Assembly: GCF_004959925.1 (NCBI RefSeq)
Contig: NZ_SPUW01000003.1
Span: 310,001 to 374,000 of the forward strand
DNA length: 64,000 bases
From: Pseudooceanicola onchidii
GTDB taxonomy: Bacteria; Pseudomonadota; Alphaproteobacteria; Rhodobacterales; Rhodobacteraceae
Reading direction: 5' to 3'
Within the stretch, counting starts at the first letter, position 1; each line of letters begins with the position of its first letter. Shown here piece after piece: positions 44,409 through 52,164 of the stretch. Below the pieces are notes generated by a model. It made no database searches and was not told the origin of the DNA. It saw nothing but the letters and a program-made list of their open reading frames with translations. The position numbers and the translations under genes were made by a program.

Positions 44409-45104
44409 TCAGCCGCGCGCCAGGACCTCGTCGACCCAGTCGGGCACAGTCCGGGTCGCCGGACCGAACCGCGTTTCGGCGAAGTCGGACACCACCGCCG
44501 AGGGCTCCAGGTTGATCTCGACCGTATGGGCGCCGGCGCGGTCGGCCTCCTGCACGAAGCCGGCGGCGGGATAGACATTGCCCGAGGTGCCGATGGCGGC
44601 GAACAGCGTGCAGCCTGCCAGGGCCTCGAAGATCTCCTCCATGTGATAGGGCATCTCTCCGAACCAGACGACATCGGGACGGGCGGCGGGGGCGTTGCAG
44701 ACCGGGCAGGCATGGCCGGGATGCATTTCGGCGGGGGCCTCCCACCTGTGGCCGCAGGCGGCACACAGCGCCCCGGCCAGATGCCCGTGCATGTGGATCA
44801 CGCGGTCGGAGCCGCCCTTTTCATGCAGCGCATCGACGTTCTGGGTGATCAGCGTGACCAGCCCGGGATAGTCGCGCTGCAACCGGGCGATCGCCTTGTG
44901 GGCCGCGTTCGGGGCGACCGTGGCGGCCTTCTGGCGGCGGGCGTTGTAGAAGGCGTGGACCAGCGCAGGATCGCGGGCGAATCCTTCGGGGGTGGCGACC
45001 TCTTCGACGCGGCGGTCTTCCCACAGCCCGCCCGCGCCCCGAAAGGTGCCCATGCCGCTTTCGGCGGAGATGCCCGCGCCGGTCAGGATGACGATGTGGT
45101 CCAT
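44409..45104 (-). CDS. cobB: NAD-dependent protein deacylase, class III sirtuin
   Basis: A 231-residue sirtuin. Present are the NAD loop TGAGISAESGMGTFRG, the TQNVDALHEKGG segment, the catalytic His106 in HMHGHL and the zinc cysteines C114, C117, C133 and C136. Tyr53 and Arg56 in AFYNARR form the YxxR motif of SIRT5-like enzymes, so removal of succinyl or malonyl groups is expected as well as acetyl. The start MDHIVILTGAG at 45104 follows a GAAAGGAGCAACC site. Divergent from the LMW phosphatase gene. Confidence 0.94.
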   Translation of the reverse strand: MDHIVILTGAGISAESGMGTFRGAGGLWEDRRVEEVATPEGFARDPALVHAFYNARRQKAATVAPNAAHKAIARLQRDYPGLVTLITQNVDALHEKGGSDRVIHMHGHLAGALCAACGHRWEAPAEMHPGHACPVCNAPAARPDVVWFGEMPYHMEEIFEALAGCTLFAAIGTSGNVYPAAGFVQEADRAGAHTVEINLEPSAVVSDFAETRFGPATRTVPDWVDEVLARG

Positions 45105-45140
45105 GGTTGCTCCTTTCGGTGTACGGGGGCAGGATAGCGC

Positions 45141-45581
45141 ATGGCCCACCCGACCCGCATCCTCTTTGTCTGTCTGGGAAATGTCTGCCGCTCACCGGCG
45201 GCCGAAGGGGTGGTGCGGGCCATGGCGCCCAACCTGACGCTGGACAGCTGTGGCACCGGCGGCTGGCACGTGGGCGATCCGCCCTATGGCCCGATGCAGG
45301 CGGCGGCGAAGGCCCGGGGGTACGATCTGTCGGCGCTCAGGGCACGGCAGTTCGACCGGGCGGACTTTACGCGGTTCGACCTGATCCTTTGCATGGACGG
45401 CGCGAACCTGCGCGGGGTCGAGGCGTTGCGGCCACCGGGCGTCACCACGCCCGTGCGGCTGTTCACGGATTACGCCCCCGAAAGGGGCGTGTCAGACGTG
45501 CCCGACCCCTACTACACGCGCGATTTCGACGGGGCGCTGGACCTGATCGAGGCCTGCGCCCGCGGTCTGACGCGCGCCTAG
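45141..45581 (+). CDS. Low-molecular-weight protein tyrosine phosphatase
   Basis: A 146-residue phosphatase. The P-loop VCLGNVCRSPAAEGV lies at the N-terminus with the nucleophilic Cys and Arg, and the general-acid aspartate is in VPDPYY. Bacterial members act on tyrosine-phosphorylated proteins, frequently those for polysaccharide export, but no such genes are near. The start codon is ATG at 45141. Confidence 0.93.
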   Translation: MAHPTRILFVCLGNVCRSPAAEGVVRAMAPNLTLDSCGTGGWHVGDPPYGPMQAAAKARGYDLSALRARQFDRADFTRFDLILCMDGANLRGVEALRPPGVTTPVRLFTDYAPERGVSDVPDPYYTRDFDGALDLIEACARGLTRA

Positions 45582-45585
45582 GCGA

Positions 45586-45891
45586 TCACGACGCGCAGGT
45601 CTGCGTCGCGTTGGCGCCGAAGGCCTTGTATTTCTGCCAGAACGCCTTCTGCGACGAACTGCCCGACATCTTGATGTCCTGCGCCATCTGCGGCTTGCGG
45701 AAGATCTTGGCGGCCAGGCGTTGGTCGCTGCGGTCCAGCGTCCGGTTGGCGACCTGCTGCAGGCAACCACACAGCGCATAGCTGCGGGCGTTGCGGTCAG
45801 AGGCCATGCAGGCGCGGCTGATCGGCCCTGCTTCGGCTGCGGCGGAGGAAAGGATAAGCGCGGCCGATGCCGCGAGAAGATGAATGCGCAT
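45586..45891 (-). CDS. Small secreted protein, conserved in Rhodobacteraceae
   Basis: A 101-residue exported protein, signal peptide residues 1-21 ending AEAG. The mature part has three or four cysteines (RACMASD, YALCGCLQQVANRTL and a terminal ATQTCAS), enough for two disulfide bonds. The helical SDQRLAAKIFRKPQMAQDIK segment follows. Homologues are sometimes labelled arginine transporter, for which the sequence gives no support. The start at 45891 provides the signal peptide. It converges with the phosphatase gene at a 4-base distance. Confidence 0.75.
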   Translation of the reverse strand: MRIHLLAASAALILSSAAAEAGPISRACMASDRNARSYALCGCLQQVANRTLDRSDQRLAAKIFRKPQMAQDIKMSGSSSQKAFWQKYKAFGANATQTCAS

Positions 45892-45981
45892 TCTACTGCC
45901 TTTGTCCCAGGTCCGGGTTTGCCCCGGGTCGTTCACGGTAACCATCTGCGGTCGACGTTTTGCCGTTTCCGCACAAGCCGC

Positions 45982-46010
45982 AATAAACCAAATTCGTTAA
46001 GATTTATCAA
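45982..46010 (-). promoter_or_regulatory. Promoter of the small secreted protein gene
   Basis: Read on the minus strand, TTGATA (46010-46005), 17 bases, then TTTATT (45987-45982). It would give a leader of about 85 bases before the start at 45891. The region is unusually AT-rich. Confidence 0.5.
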
Positions 46011-46084
46011 GTTTTCCACAGGCGGGCAGCGCATCGGCAAGGGTTCGCCGATCGGCGTATCCTGGACGAGAGATGCGAGCGCAG

Positions 46085-46120
46085 AAAGGCCCGCCGACAG
46101 ATCAGTCGGCGGGCCTTTTT
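46085..46120. terminator. Strong bidirectional terminator
   Basis: A 14-bp perfect stem, AAAGGCCCGCCGAC with its complement, loop AGATCA, and TTTTT on the plus strand. It lies 19 bases after the minus-strand MBL-fold gene, which it can serve. Its better U tract faces the plus strand, where no annotated gene ends. Confidence 0.85.
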
Positions 46121-46138
46121 GCGACGAAGCGTGGGCGA

Positions 46139-46921
46139 TCAGGCGCTCTGGCCGTAGAACGATCCGACGACAACCTCGGTCGTGCTGCCGGCGGCGCTGA
46201 GGCCTGCTTCGAACTTGCCGACGTCACTGCCCTTGTAGTGGTAGGGGTAGACGACCTTGGGGGCGAATTCCGCCACCGCGCTGGCGGCCTGTGCCTCGTC
46301 CATGGTGTAGGGCAGGTTGAAGGGCACGAAGGCGATGTCGATGTCGGTCAGCGCGCGCATCTCGGGGATGTCCTCGGTGTCGCCGGCGATGTAGACGCGC
46401 AGACCGTCGACCGACAGGATATAGCCGTTGTCGCGGCCCTGCGGGTGATACTGCAGCCGGTCCTCGGTCAGGTTGTAGGCGGGGATCGCCTCGATCGGCA
46501 GGCCGCGGGCCTCGCCGGTGTCGCCGTTGGACATCGAGGCCGTCTTGGCCTTCATTTCTTCGGGCAGCTTGTCGAAGACCGTCGGGTTGGCGACCATGGT
46601 CACGTTGTCGTTCCACAGCGCGTCCAGCGTCGGCTGGTCGTAGTGGTCGCCGTGGTGGTGGGTGATCAGGATCAGATCGGGGGCGGGGAAATCCTTGTAG
46701 AGATCCGCGCCGCCGACGGGATCGTTGTAGATCACGCCCGCCGGGGTCTCCATCACGAAAGAGGCATGCGAGACCGGGTGGATCACGATCTCTCCGTTGG
46801 CGGTGGTGTAGGTGTCGCCGGCCATGGCGGCGTGGCTTTCGGCCATCGCGGCATAGGGGCGGATCAGCGTGGTGCCTGCAGCGGCGGCGCCGGTCAGCAG
46901 GATCGTGCGTCGGGTCAGCAT
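46139..46921 (-). CDS. Exported MBL-fold metallo-hydrolase
   Basis: A 260-residue beta-lactamase-fold hydrolase of the UPF0173/UlaG-like type. Metal motif THHHGDHYD, then AGDTEDIPEM and YPYHYKGSD supply further ligands. The N-terminus MLTRRTILLTGAAAAG carries a twin arginine before a hydrophobic stretch, suggesting export, perhaps by Tat, with cleavage near AMA. The start at 46921 is preferred over one 11 codons upstream. The substrate is unknown. Confidence 0.85.
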   Translation of the reverse strand: MLTRRTILLTGAAAAGTTLIRPYAAMAESHAAMAGDTYTTANGEIVIHPVSHASFVMETPAGVIYNDPVGGADLYKDFPAPDLILITHHHGDHYDQPTLDALWNDNVTMVANPTVFDKLPEEMKAKTASMSNGDTGEARGLPIEAIPAYNLTEDRLQYHPQGRDNGYILSVDGLRVYIAGDTEDIPEMRALTDIDIAFVPFNLPYTMDEAQAASAVAEFAPKVVYPYHYKGSDVGKFEAGLSAAGSTTEVVVGSFYGQSA

Positions 46922-47113
46922 GGTCGTCTCTCCCTGGGTTTGGTCTTGGGGCAAGGATAGGACGGGCGGGGGGCTTGACCGATCACGAATGCGTTAGAGA
47001 GCGGGCCGGGCAGGCCTTCTCGCGGCCACGCCGCGACGGGTTCGGACCGCTGCTGTGACCATGCCCGCTCATGCCATCTTCCACGGGCGCGAAACCTCTG
47101 CTATCTGGCGCGA

Positions 47114-48913
47114 ATGACCGATCTCGCACATATCCGCAACTTCTCAATCGTTGCCCATATCGACCACGGTAAATCCACCCTGGCCGACCGTCTGATCCAA
47201 TCGACGAACACCGTCTCGGAACGCGAGATGAAAGAGCAGCTGCTCGACGCGATGGACATCGAGCGCGAACGCGGGATCACCATCAAGGCGAACACCGTCC
47301 GGATCGAATACATCGCGCAGGACGGCGACACCTATGTGCTGAACCTGATCGACACCCCCGGACACGTCGACTTTGCCTACGAGGTCTCGCGGTCCATGCG
47401 CGCGGTCGAAGGATCGCTGCTGGTCGTCGACTCGACCCAGGGGGTCGAGGCGCAGACGCTGGCCAACGTCTATCAGGCGATCGACGCGGATCATGAAATC
47501 GTCCCCGTCCTCAACAAGATCGACCTGCCTGCGTCCGAACCCGAACGGGTGAAGGAACAGATCGAGGACGTGATCGGCATCGACGCCTCCGAAGCCATGC
47601 TGGTTTCGGCCAAGTCGGGCATCGGCATTGCCGAAACGCTCGAGGCGATCATCAAACGGCTGCCCGCGCCCAAGGGCGACCGCAACGCGCCGCTCAAGGC
47701 GATGCTGGTCGACAGCTGGTATGACCCCTATCTCGGCGTGGTCGTTCTGGTGCGGATCATGGATGGCGTCCTGAAAAAGGGCGACCAGATCAAGATGATG
47801 CAGACGGACGCCAAGTACCAGGTCGACCGCATCGGCGTCTTCCGTCCCGCGATGCAGAACGTCACCGAACTGGGCCCGGGCGAGATCGGGTTCCTGACCG
47901 CACAGATCAAGCAGGTGCGCGACACCAAGGTCGGCGACACGATCACCACCGAGAAGAAGGGTTGCGAAAAACCGCTGCCGGGCTTCAAACCGTCGATCCC
48001 GGTCGTCTTCTGTGGCCTTTTCCCCGTGGATTCCGCCGAATTCGAGGATCTGCGCGACGCGATCGAGAAGCTGGCGCTGAACGACGCTTCGTTTTCGTAT
48101 GAAATGGAGACCTCGGCCGCGCTTGGCTTTGGCTTCCGCTGCGGTTTCCTCGGGTTGCTGCACCTCGAGGTCATCCGCGACCGGATCGAGCGTGAATATG
48201 ACATCGAACTGATCACCACCGCGCCCTCGGTGATCTACCACGTCTACATGCGCGACGGGTCGAAGATCGACCTGCACAACCCCGCCGACATGCCCGACAT
48301 GACTCATGTCGATCATATCGAGGAACCGCGGATCAAGGCGACCATCATGGTGCCCGACGAATACCTGGGCGACGTGCTGAAGCTCTGCCAGGACCGGCGG
48401 GGGATCCAGATGGACCTCACCTACGTCGGCGGCCGCGCCATGGCCGTCTATGACCTGCCGCTGAACGAGGTCGTCTTCGACTTCTACGACCGGCTGAAAT
48501 CGGTGACCAAGGGCTATGCGTCCTTCGATTACCAGCTTGAGGGGTACCGCGAGGACAACCTCGTCAAGATGCAGATCCTGGTGAACGACGAACCCGTCGA
48601 CGCGCTGTCGATGATGGTCCACCGCGACCGGGCCGAGATGCGGGGCCGGGCGATGTGCGAGAAGCTCAAGGACCTGATCCCGCGCCACATGTTCAAGATC
48701 CCGATCCAGGCCGCCATCGGCGGCAAGGTCATCGCCCGCGAAACCCTCGCCGCGCTGCGCAAGGACGTGACGGCCAAGTGCTATGGCGGCGACGCCACCC
48801 GGAAGCGCAAGCTGCTGGACAAGCAGAAGGCCGGCAAGAAGAAGATGCGGCAGTTCGGGAAGGTGGATATCCCGCAGGAAGCGTTTATCAGCGCGCTTAA
48901 GATGGATAATTAA
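47114..48913 (+). CDS. lepA: Elongation factor 4
   Basis: A 599-residue translational GTPase (LepA/EF4), full length. G1 [15 protein letters not shown]3 [12 protein letters not shown] and G4 NKIDLP are present. The LepA-specific C-terminal domain includes [20 protein letters not shown] and the basic [20 protein letters not shown]. It binds ribosomes and promotes back-translocation or assembly under stress. The usual lepB neighbour is missing. Its last codons lie inside a 14-bp palindrome. Confidence 0.98.
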   Translation: MTDLAHIRNFSIVAHIDHGKSTLADRLIQSTNTVSEREMKEQLLDAMDIERERGITIKANTVRIEYIAQDGDTYVLNLIDTPGHVDFAYEVSRSMRAVEGSLLVVDSTQGVEAQTLANVYQAIDADHEIVPVLNKIDLPASEPERVKEQIEDVIGIDASEAMLVSAKSGIGIAETLEAIIKRLPAPKGDRNAPLKAMLVDSWYDPYLGVVVLVRIMDGVLKKGDQIKMMQTDAKYQVDRIGVFRPAMQNVTELGPGEIGFLTAQIKQVRDTKVGDTITTEKKGCEKPLPGFKPSIPVVFCGLFPVDSAEFEDLRDAIEKLALNDASFSYEMETSAALGFGFRCGFLGLLHLEVIRDRIEREYDIELITTAPSVIYHVYMRDGSKIDLHNPADMPDMTHVDHIEEPRIKATIMVPDEYLGDVLKLCQDRRGIQMDLTYVGGRAMAVYDLPLNEVVFDFYDRLKSVTKGYASFDYQLEGYREDNLVKMQILVNDEPVDALSMMVHRDRAEMRGRAMCEKLKDLIPRHMFKIPIQAAIGGKVIARETLAALRKDVTAKCYGGDATRKRKLLDKQKAGKKKMRQFGKVDIPQEAFISALKMDN

Positions 48914-48926
48914 TCCATCTTAAGCG
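48894..48926. repeat. 14-bp perfect inverted repeat across the lepA stop
   Basis: CGCTTAAGATGGAT (48894-48907) and its exact complement (48913-48926) enclose the 5-base loop AATTA; the lepA stop TAA ends at 48913. No U tract follows, so it is not a standard terminator. A second hairpin, GCGAATTGGCTTTAGCCAAATCGC in parts (TTGGCT/AGCCAA), lies at 48940-48963. Confidence 0.85.
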
Positions 48927-49009
48927 TGAGTGCGCGAAAGCGAATTGGCTTTAGCCAAATCGCGTGCGGCACCCGGTTGGGGTCCTTCCTACACATCGTT
49001 GGCGACGCC

Positions 49010-49077
49010 CGTAGGGTGCGTGCTTGCACGCACCGCCGCCAATGCCTGATATGGTGCGTGCAAGCACGCACCCTACG
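49010..49077. repeat. REP doublet, inverted
   Basis: Two perfect 25-base arms (49010-49034 and 49053-49077) are exact reverse complements. Each arm is itself a palindrome, GGTGCGTGC/GCACGCACC, followed or preceded by CTACG. The 18 bases between arms are unique. The right arm includes the stop codon of the adjacent RAYT gene. A third single copy is at 56936. Confidence 0.88.
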
Positions 49078-49585
49078 CGGCGTTCACAACCTTTTCGACG
49101 GCGCACGGACGCTCCCTTGGACACCGCGCGTCGGAATGGATGGATGACCATTGCCAGTCGTGCGGTGTATCGACGAGGCCATGTTTGACCGGGTTGGCCC
49201 AGCAATATTCCAGCAGTCTGTGAAATTCGCGGTCTGACCGGATGTGATGCTCCCAGTACCGTCTCTGCCAGATCCCCCGTTCCGCGCGCCGGACGTGGCT
49301 TGGTCGCCGCGGGCCCGGGTCCAGCTGTCGGGAAAACCGTGACTTTATCAGGCGCCATCGCGTCGGATAGTCGCTGTCGCCGTCTGGCATCTGCCAGATG
49401 CAGTGCATGTGGTCCGGCAAGACCACCCATGCCTCTATCGCGAAGGGACGTTCGGCGCGGGTCCGGCGCACGGCAGTGCGCAGCAGGTCGACCTGCCTAA
49501 CCAGGAGGTCGCTGTCGCGATCGGCGAGAGTGACGGTGAAAAAGATCCTGGCCCCGGACAAATGGGGGCGGCGGTAGTTGGGCAT
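49073..49585 (-). CDS. REP-associated tyrosine transposase (RAYT)
   Basis: A 170-residue Y1/HUH transposase-like protein. MPNYRRPHLSGARIFFTVTL is the usual N-terminus. The HUH metal motif is in VLPDHMHCIWQMPDGD (His-Met-His) and the probable catalytic Tyr is in LLEYCWANPVKHGLV. ERGIWQRRYWEHHIR is also typical. RAYTs bind and process REP palindromes and are thought to spread them; they normally occur once per genome with no self-mobility. The start is placed at 49585; the frame extends a further 33 codons upstream. It is convergent with lepA. Confidence 0.92.
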   Translation of the reverse strand: MPNYRRPHLSGARIFFTVTLADRDSDLLVRQVDLLRTAVRRTRAERPFAIEAWVVLPDHMHCIWQMPDGDSDYPTRWRLIKSRFSRQLDPGPRRPSHVRRAERGIWQRRYWEHHIRSDREFHRLLEYCWANPVKHGLVDTPHDWQWSSIHSDARCPRERPCAVEKVVNAA

Positions 49586-49717
49586 GCGGCCAAGGTGCCG
49601 CAAACTGGTTAGGAAAGGCTGAACACCCCCCGGCAACATTACCATCTTGCCCGACGCCCCCCCACGTGGAATCATCCCGGCCATTCAAGTCAGTCTTTGT
49701 CTCAGCCGGATTTCCCT

Positions 49718-50587
49718 GTGCCCGTTACGCGTCGTCTCTCCACACCCCGCCTGCGCCTTGCCCTGTCCATTGCCGCCTGGCCGCTTCTTGCGGCCTGCGT
49801 TCCGCCACCCGACAGCGATACGCGCGGGGCGACGTTCTGTACCGGGGCGGCGGGGACCTTCTGTGCCTTCGTGAATGCGCCGCTGCAGCTGGCCTCGGAC
49901 ATCGTGCGGCTGCCGCGCAGGCCCTATCCGTTCCAGCCGCTGGCGCAGGATCTGAACTTCGTCGACGCGCGGCAGCAGACCTGGATCGCGCCCAAGGGGA
50001 TCCTGACGGACGGGGCGTCGATCCCGCCGGTCTTCGTGTCCGTCGTGGGGCGGCCGACCGATCCGGCCTTTGCCAAGGCGGCGGCGATCCACGACAGCTA
50101 TTGCGGTGTCGGGAACGAAGCGACGCCCTATTACCACACGCGCCCCTGGCAGGCGACGCACCGCATGTTCTACGAGGCGCTGCGGGTCGGTGGCGCGTCC
50201 GAGAAGACCGCGAAGACCTTGTACGCCGCCGTCTACATGGGCGGGCCGCGCTGGCTGGTCACGCGGCCGCATCCGGTGGTCTCGACGCAGGGCACGGGGG
50301 ATCCGGGCGCGCCTGCGGGGCAGGGGATCGAGCGGCCCGACCTAGCGCCTATCCCGCAAGGTGCTCTGCAGGATGCCCTGCGCGACATCATCGCCGAGAT
50401 CGAGGCGCGGAATCCCGGGATCGGAGAGATCGAGCGTCTGGTGGATCAATCCGTCGGCGGGCTGCGCAGCGGCTTTGCGCGATCGAACCCGTCGTCGGGG
50501 GACCCGGATCGCGACCCTGACACCGGCTCCGGGATCGGGGACACGCTTGAAGAGGGCTCAACCTCGGACGAGCTGGCCGAGACCTGA
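49718..50587 (+). CDS. DUF1353 domain lipoprotein
   Basis: A 289-residue protein. With GTG at 49718 the signal peptide ends in the lipobox LLAAC. A DUF1353 domain fills about residues 75-180: TWIAPKGILTDGASIPPVF (its signature), AAIHDSYCGVGN, then YYHTRPWQATHRMFYEAL and PRWLV. The C-terminal third is a Pro/Asp/Ser-rich low-complexity tail. DUF1353 occurs in phages and bacteria, with no known activity. A TTG seven codons upstream is an alternative start. Confidence 0.78.
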   Translation: MPVTRRLSTPRLRLALSIAAWPLLAACVPPPDSDTRGATFCTGAAGTFCAFVNAPLQLASDIVRLPRRPYPFQPLAQDLNFVDARQQTWIAPKGILTDGASIPPVFVSVVGRPTDPAFAKAAAIHDSYCGVGNEATPYYHTRPWQATHRMFYEALRVGGASEKTAKTLYAAVYMGGPRWLVTRPHPVVSTQGTGDPGAPAGQGIERPDLAPIPQGALQDALRDIIAEIEARNPGIGEIERLVDQSVGGLRSGFARSNPSSGDPDRDPDTGSGIGDTLEEGSTSDELAET

Positions 50588-50666
50588 CGCGGTCGGGTGA
50601 TCCAGATCAAGGCCGGTCGCGCGACCGTGGCGCACCCTGATCCCGGTATCACGAAAGGGACCGCCC

Positions 50667-50849
50667 ATGCTGCGCCTGGCCTCCATGCTTTATTCGCTGA
50701 TCGGCACGACCCTTGCGGGGTCGGCCGTTGTCGTGGCGCTGGTCACGGGGCAGGACACCCTGCGGCCGATCCTGATGGCCGCGGTGTTCGGGGCCGTCGC
50801 GGCGGTGCCGGTCACCTGGGCCGTGGCGCGTCGCCTTTACGACGCCTGA
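50667..50849 (+). CDS. Small two-helix membrane protein (often mislabelled CTP synthetase)
   Basis: A 60-residue protein with two hydrophobic helices (ASMLYSLIGTTLAGSAVVVA and LMAAVFGAVAAVPVTWAVA) joined by a short TGQDTLRP loop. The start ATG at 50667 follows CGAAAGGGACCGCCC. Homologues throughout Rhodobacterales carry the label CTP synthetase, although they are ten times too small for it. I recognise the family but no function. Its end overlaps the convergent hydrolase by 13 bases. Confidence 0.75.
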   Translation: MLRLASMLYSLIGTTLAGSAVVVALVTGQDTLRPILMAAVFGAVAAVPVTWAVARRLYDA

Positions 50850-51610
50850 CGATCCGGGGCGTCCAGGAAGGTCTGAACGGCGGTCAGGAAGGCCTCGGGG
50901 CGGTCGCCGTGCAGCAGGTGGCCGGCGCGGGGCAGCTTGGCCATATAGGCGTTCGGGAACAGCGTCTTGATGCGATCGCGGTGCTCGGGCAGGACATAAT
51001 CGCTGTCGCCGCCGGACAGGAACAGCGCAGGGCCGTCGAACCGGCCCTCGACCTGCGGAAAGCCGACCAGCTTGTCCATCTCGGCGCGCAGGGTTCTGAG
51101 GTTGAAGCGCCAGCGCTTCTCGGCCAGATCGAAGGACTGGGTGAAGAACCCGGCATAGCCCGCGCTGACCCCCAGCTCCTGCAGGCGCGCGGTGACGTCG
51201 GACCGGCGGGTGACGGCAGACAGGTCGACGGCCTCCATCGCGTCGATCTTGTCGGTCTGGCTGTGGTCATAGGCGACGGGCGCGATATCGGCGATCACCA
51301 GGCGGCGCAGGCCCTCTGGCCGGGTCAGCGCCATCACCATGGACGACTTGCCGCCCATGGAATGGCCCATCAGATCCGCCGTGCCCAGGCTTTGCACGAC
51401 CTCGGCCAGGTCACCCGCAAGGTCGGGATAGCTGTGGGTGTCCGTCCAGGGGCTGTCGCCGTGATTGCGCATGTCGACGCAGACCACGGTGCGGGTTTCG
51501 CTCAGTTTTCTCGCGACCCCGGCAAAGTTCTTGGCCGACCCGAACAGGCCGTGCGCGATGACAAGGGGGGTGGTCCCGGCGGGGCCGTCGTGGCGGATCA
51601 TGTTCAACAT
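50837..51610 (-). CDS. Alpha/beta hydrolase (YbfF-like esterase)
   Basis: A 257-residue alpha/beta hydrolase. An oxyanion region PLVIAHGLFGSAKNFAGVA, the nucleophile elbow MGHSMGGKSSMV, and the late RAGHLLHGDRPEAF histidine complete the triad with an Asp in LSGGDSDYVL. The motif VVCVDMRNHGDSPW is common to the YbfF esterase and related 2-hydroxy acid ester hydrolases. Real substrates are unknown. Confidence 0.88.
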   Translation of the reverse strand: MLNMIRHDGPAGTTPLVIAHGLFGSAKNFAGVARKLSETRTVVCVDMRNHGDSPWTDTHSYPDLAGDLAEVVQSLGTADLMGHSMGGKSSMVMALTRPEGLRRLVIADIAPVAYDHSQTDKIDAMEAVDLSAVTRRSDVTARLQELGVSAGYAGFFTQSFDLAEKRWRFNLRTLRAEMDKLVGFPQVEGRFDGPALFLSGGDSDYVLPEHRDRIKTLFPNAYMAKLPRAGHLLHGDRPEAFLTAVQTFLDAPDRQAS

Positions 51611-51700
51611 GCCGCGACCCTAGGCCCGCGCCGGACGACTTGCCAGAGCGGTTGAGCACGCCGGAGCGGAATTGTAGGATTTGCCCAGAGGTGCTGCCAG

Positions 51701-52075
51701 ATGTACGACGACTCCCGCTTCAATCGGCGCGTGAAAGAGGCCGAGACCGCGCTGAAGAAGGCCTTCGGCGGCAAGCCGGCCGACCTGCGTCAGGCGCTGG
51801 CGCGGGCCGGGCGGCGCCTTCCGATCCGGGCCCGCAAGGCCGGGGCCGAGATCCTGGCGGCGCAGGATCTGGCCGGGCATCCCAAGCTGCAGCAACAACT
51901 GGACGCCAAGAAACTGGACCGGGCCTTTGACCGGCTGATGGAGGGCATCCAGTCCGTCGACGTAAAGGACCTGCGCAGTCGGCGCCTGATCGGCGGGCTG
52001 GCGTCCCTGGCGTTCAACCTGCTGCTTCTGGCAGCGCTTGTCATCGCCTTTGCCAGGTGGCGCGGTTTGATCTGA
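51701..52075 (+). CDS. Conserved tail-anchored protein of unknown function
   Basis: A 124-residue protein, mostly charged helices (DDSRFNRRVKEAETALKKAF, KLQQQLDAKKLDRAFDRLME) with a C-terminal membrane segment GLASLAFNLLLLAALVIAFA just before the end. A coiled-coil, tail-anchored topology is likely. No homology to a characterised family is recognised. It is followed by a terminator shared with glyA. Confidence 0.65.
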   Translation: MYDDSRFNRRVKEAETALKKAFGGKPADLRQALARAGRRLPIRARKAGAEILAAQDLAGHPKLQQQLDAKKLDRAFDRLMEGIQSVDVKDLRSRRLIGGLASLAFNLLLLAALVIAFARWRGLI

Positions 52076-52089
52076 AATGTTGCAAAAGG

Positions 52090-52124
52090 AAAGGGCCCGG
52101 CATCCTTTCGGCGCCGGACCTTTC
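52090..52124. terminator. Terminator shared by convergent genes
   Basis: AAAGG-GC-CCGGC, an 11-base loop, then GCCGG-A-CCTTT, so two stems are separated by a small internal loop. It lies 15 bases after the tail-anchored gene and 41 before the glyA stop on the other strand. Confidence 0.7.
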
Positions 52125-52164
52125 TGAATTGTCGCATATGTGAAGGGGCGCGGGCCCCCGGATA

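Noticed and set aside
46010-46020. DnaA-box-like TTTTCCACA and replication origin
   Set aside because: A single near match without a cluster, a dnaA/dnaN/hemE-type neighbourhood or an iteron array is not evidence of an origin.
48961-49151. Coding frames between lepA and the RAYT stop
   Set aside because: They run through the REP palindromes, lack ribosome binding sites and have no protein-like composition.
50667-50849. CTP synthetase function
   Set aside because: CTP synthetase is over 500 residues with amidotransferase and synthetase domains; this protein has 60 residues and two membrane helices.
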